Shown here: one piece after another, positions 13,854-14,368 of the stretch
Layout: each line of letters opens with the position of its first letter
How positions within the stretch are numbered: the stretch's first letter is position 1
Source: a bacterium Ga0077546
Lineage (GTDB): Bacteria; Cyanobacteriota; Vampirovibrionia; Obscuribacterales; Obscuribacteraceae
Assembly: GCA_001464165.1 (NCBI GenBank)
Contig: LNEX01000330.1
Span: forward strand, 1-14,368
Length of the DNA stretch: 14,368 nt
Direction: 5' to 3'
Notes under the pieces: generated by a model
Seen by the model: the letters and a program-made list of their open reading frames with translations, nothing else
Database searches by the model: none
What the model was told of the DNA's origin: nothing
Position numbers and translations under genes: made by a program

Positions 13854-14233
13854 TGGCGACCGTGTCGCAGTGGTTACCTGGGTCTATTTCCCGTATTTTC
13901 TGCATTTTTTACTTGGTGTTTTCTTGCTTCTTTTGTTGTCGCCTGCCAGCTTCAGCTAGTGAGGTGCGAATTAGTCGCCCAGCGGCCATAGTAGATTCAG
14001 CAGATTCTTGCTGCCAGGGTGCAGCTGACGGCCCTAGGCAAGAGGGTGCAATAGTTTTACCCGGGTCTGCCTTGGTTCATTTTTTTCGTTGGCGAAAGCG
14101 CTATATCAACCCTGTTTTTTGCCCTGTATTGCTTTGCCACGGCAGCTGTGGCAATTTTGATGATGCCTGTACACTTGAATCGGAAGGGGTTCTTCTTGAT
14201 CGCGTCAGCGGCTGTGCGGGCGCCTGTAGGTAA
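13853..14233 (+). CDS. Hypothetical small Cys-rich exported protein (reality uncertain)
   Basis: An open frame of 126 codons whose ATG overlaps the stop of the preceding TPR gene by one base (TGATG), a common coupled arrangement. The N-terminus resembles a signal peptide: hydrophobic IFCIFYLVFSCFFC (about 15-28) and a possible cleavage at ASA-SE near residue 36. The product has 12 cysteines, far more than any neighbour, and no family I recognise. Its second half (from about residue 70) reads less like a protein than the overlapping frame starting at 14055, which is hydrophobic and continues off the window. A terminator-like hairpin lies inside it at 14134-14158. Either this is a genuine small secreted protein, or only its first part is coding and the rest is out of frame after an indel. 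Confidence 0.4.
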   Translation: MATVSQWLPGSISRIFCIFYLVFSCFFCCRLPASASEVRISRPAAIVDSADSCCQGAADGPRQEGAIVLPGSALVHFFRWRKRYINPVFCPVLLCHGSCGNFDDACTLESEGVLLDRVSGCAGACR

Positions 14234-14368
14234 GGCTGCTATGGGTTTATACTTTGACTGGCATGTGTCATTATTGTGCAGATTGATTCTAGGAATTGCC
14301 GTGAATTTTCTTGAAACTCCATTACCAGTGGCGGAGCACAAAACCTCAAGGGGTGTTGTCAAATTTAG
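14055..14368 (+). other. Open frame to the right edge, possible membrane protein fragment
   Basis: In the frame one base ahead of the 13853 reading frame, the sequence is open from the stop at 14052-14054 to the window end. It translates to a hydrophobic stretch (LPWFIFFVG, then LFFALYCFATAAVAILMMPV) followed by NRKGFFLIASAAVRAPVGK and LLCRLILGIAVNFL, which looks like one to two membrane helices. No start with a ribosome binding site is visible; the first ATG is at 14160. It could be the shifted continuation of the 13853 frame, a separate gene with an unseen start, or chance openness in T-rich sequence. Confidence 0.3.
14134..14158 (+). terminator. Terminator-like hairpin
   Basis: TTGCCAC (14134-14140) and GTGGCAA (14148-14154) form a perfect seven-base stem with a seven-base loop, followed by TTTT. 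The form is that of a short intrinsic terminator. It lies inside two overlapping open frames, so it is either the end of the upstream TPR transcript or coincidental. Confidence 0.3.

Noticed and set aside
14057..14362. Minus-strand open frame (101 codons) opposite the ambiguous right edge, also open to the edge
   Set aside because: It has only a TTG start, no family resemblance and a uniformly basic composition typical of an antisense shadow. It could be the end of a minus-strand gene entering from the right, which needs sequence beyond the window to test.

Overview
The window is a bacterial chromosomal segment that is almost fully coding. It holds eleven well-supported genes on both strands in short convergent and divergent blocks, plus an ambiguous stretch at the right edge. 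Base composition looks close to balanced, most genes have purine-rich ribosome binding sites, and several products carry Sec-type signal peptides. Several tetratricopeptide (TPR) proteins, long low-complexity linkers and a homogentisate dioxygenase occur together. This would fit a large-genome environmental Gram-negative lineage, for example the non-photosynthetic cyanobacterial relatives (Obscuribacterales/Melainabacteria). That placement is an impression from protein style and not a demonstrated assignment. I see no tRNA, rRNA, CRISPR array, transposase or attachment site.

Left block (1-1018, minus): a small TPR protein is followed 22 bases downstream by the first 198 codons of homogentisate 1,2-dioxygenase (tyrosine catabolism), which runs off the left edge. 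Diverging from it on the plus strand (1106-1921) is a membrane-anchored protein with a C-terminal leucine-rich-repeat domain. It converges on a minus-strand pair (1948-3790) in which an NADPH:quinone oxidoreductase precedes pyrroline-5-carboxylate reductase (proC). The proC ribosome binding site abuts the upstream stop codon.

Central plus block (3883-9213): a large GT-C type membrane glycosyltransferase-like protein resembling the TMTC/DUF1736 family, with a roughly 420-residue soluble tail; a modular protein with a Pro/Tyr/Gly/Asn-rich linker and tandem C-terminal repeats resembling the N-terminal domain of type II secretion/type IV pilus ATPases; and an atypical SDR-type NAD(P)-binding protein that overlaps it by four bases. 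A candidate promoter with a 15-base palindrome over its predicted start site precedes the modular gene.

Right block: a minus-strand secreted TPR/beta-domain protein (9232-10824) diverges from a DUF2207 membrane protein (10935-12650) that has a perfect TATAAT upstream. Next is a secreted Lys/Ser/Thr-repeat TPR protein (12753-13853). The last 500 bases contain overlapping open frames with hydrophobic content in all three plus-strand frames. This suggests either a small Cys-rich exported protein or a gene broken by frameshifts. The most interesting items are the modular repeat protein with its operator-like site, the GT-C protein with its large tail, and this frame-switching right edge.
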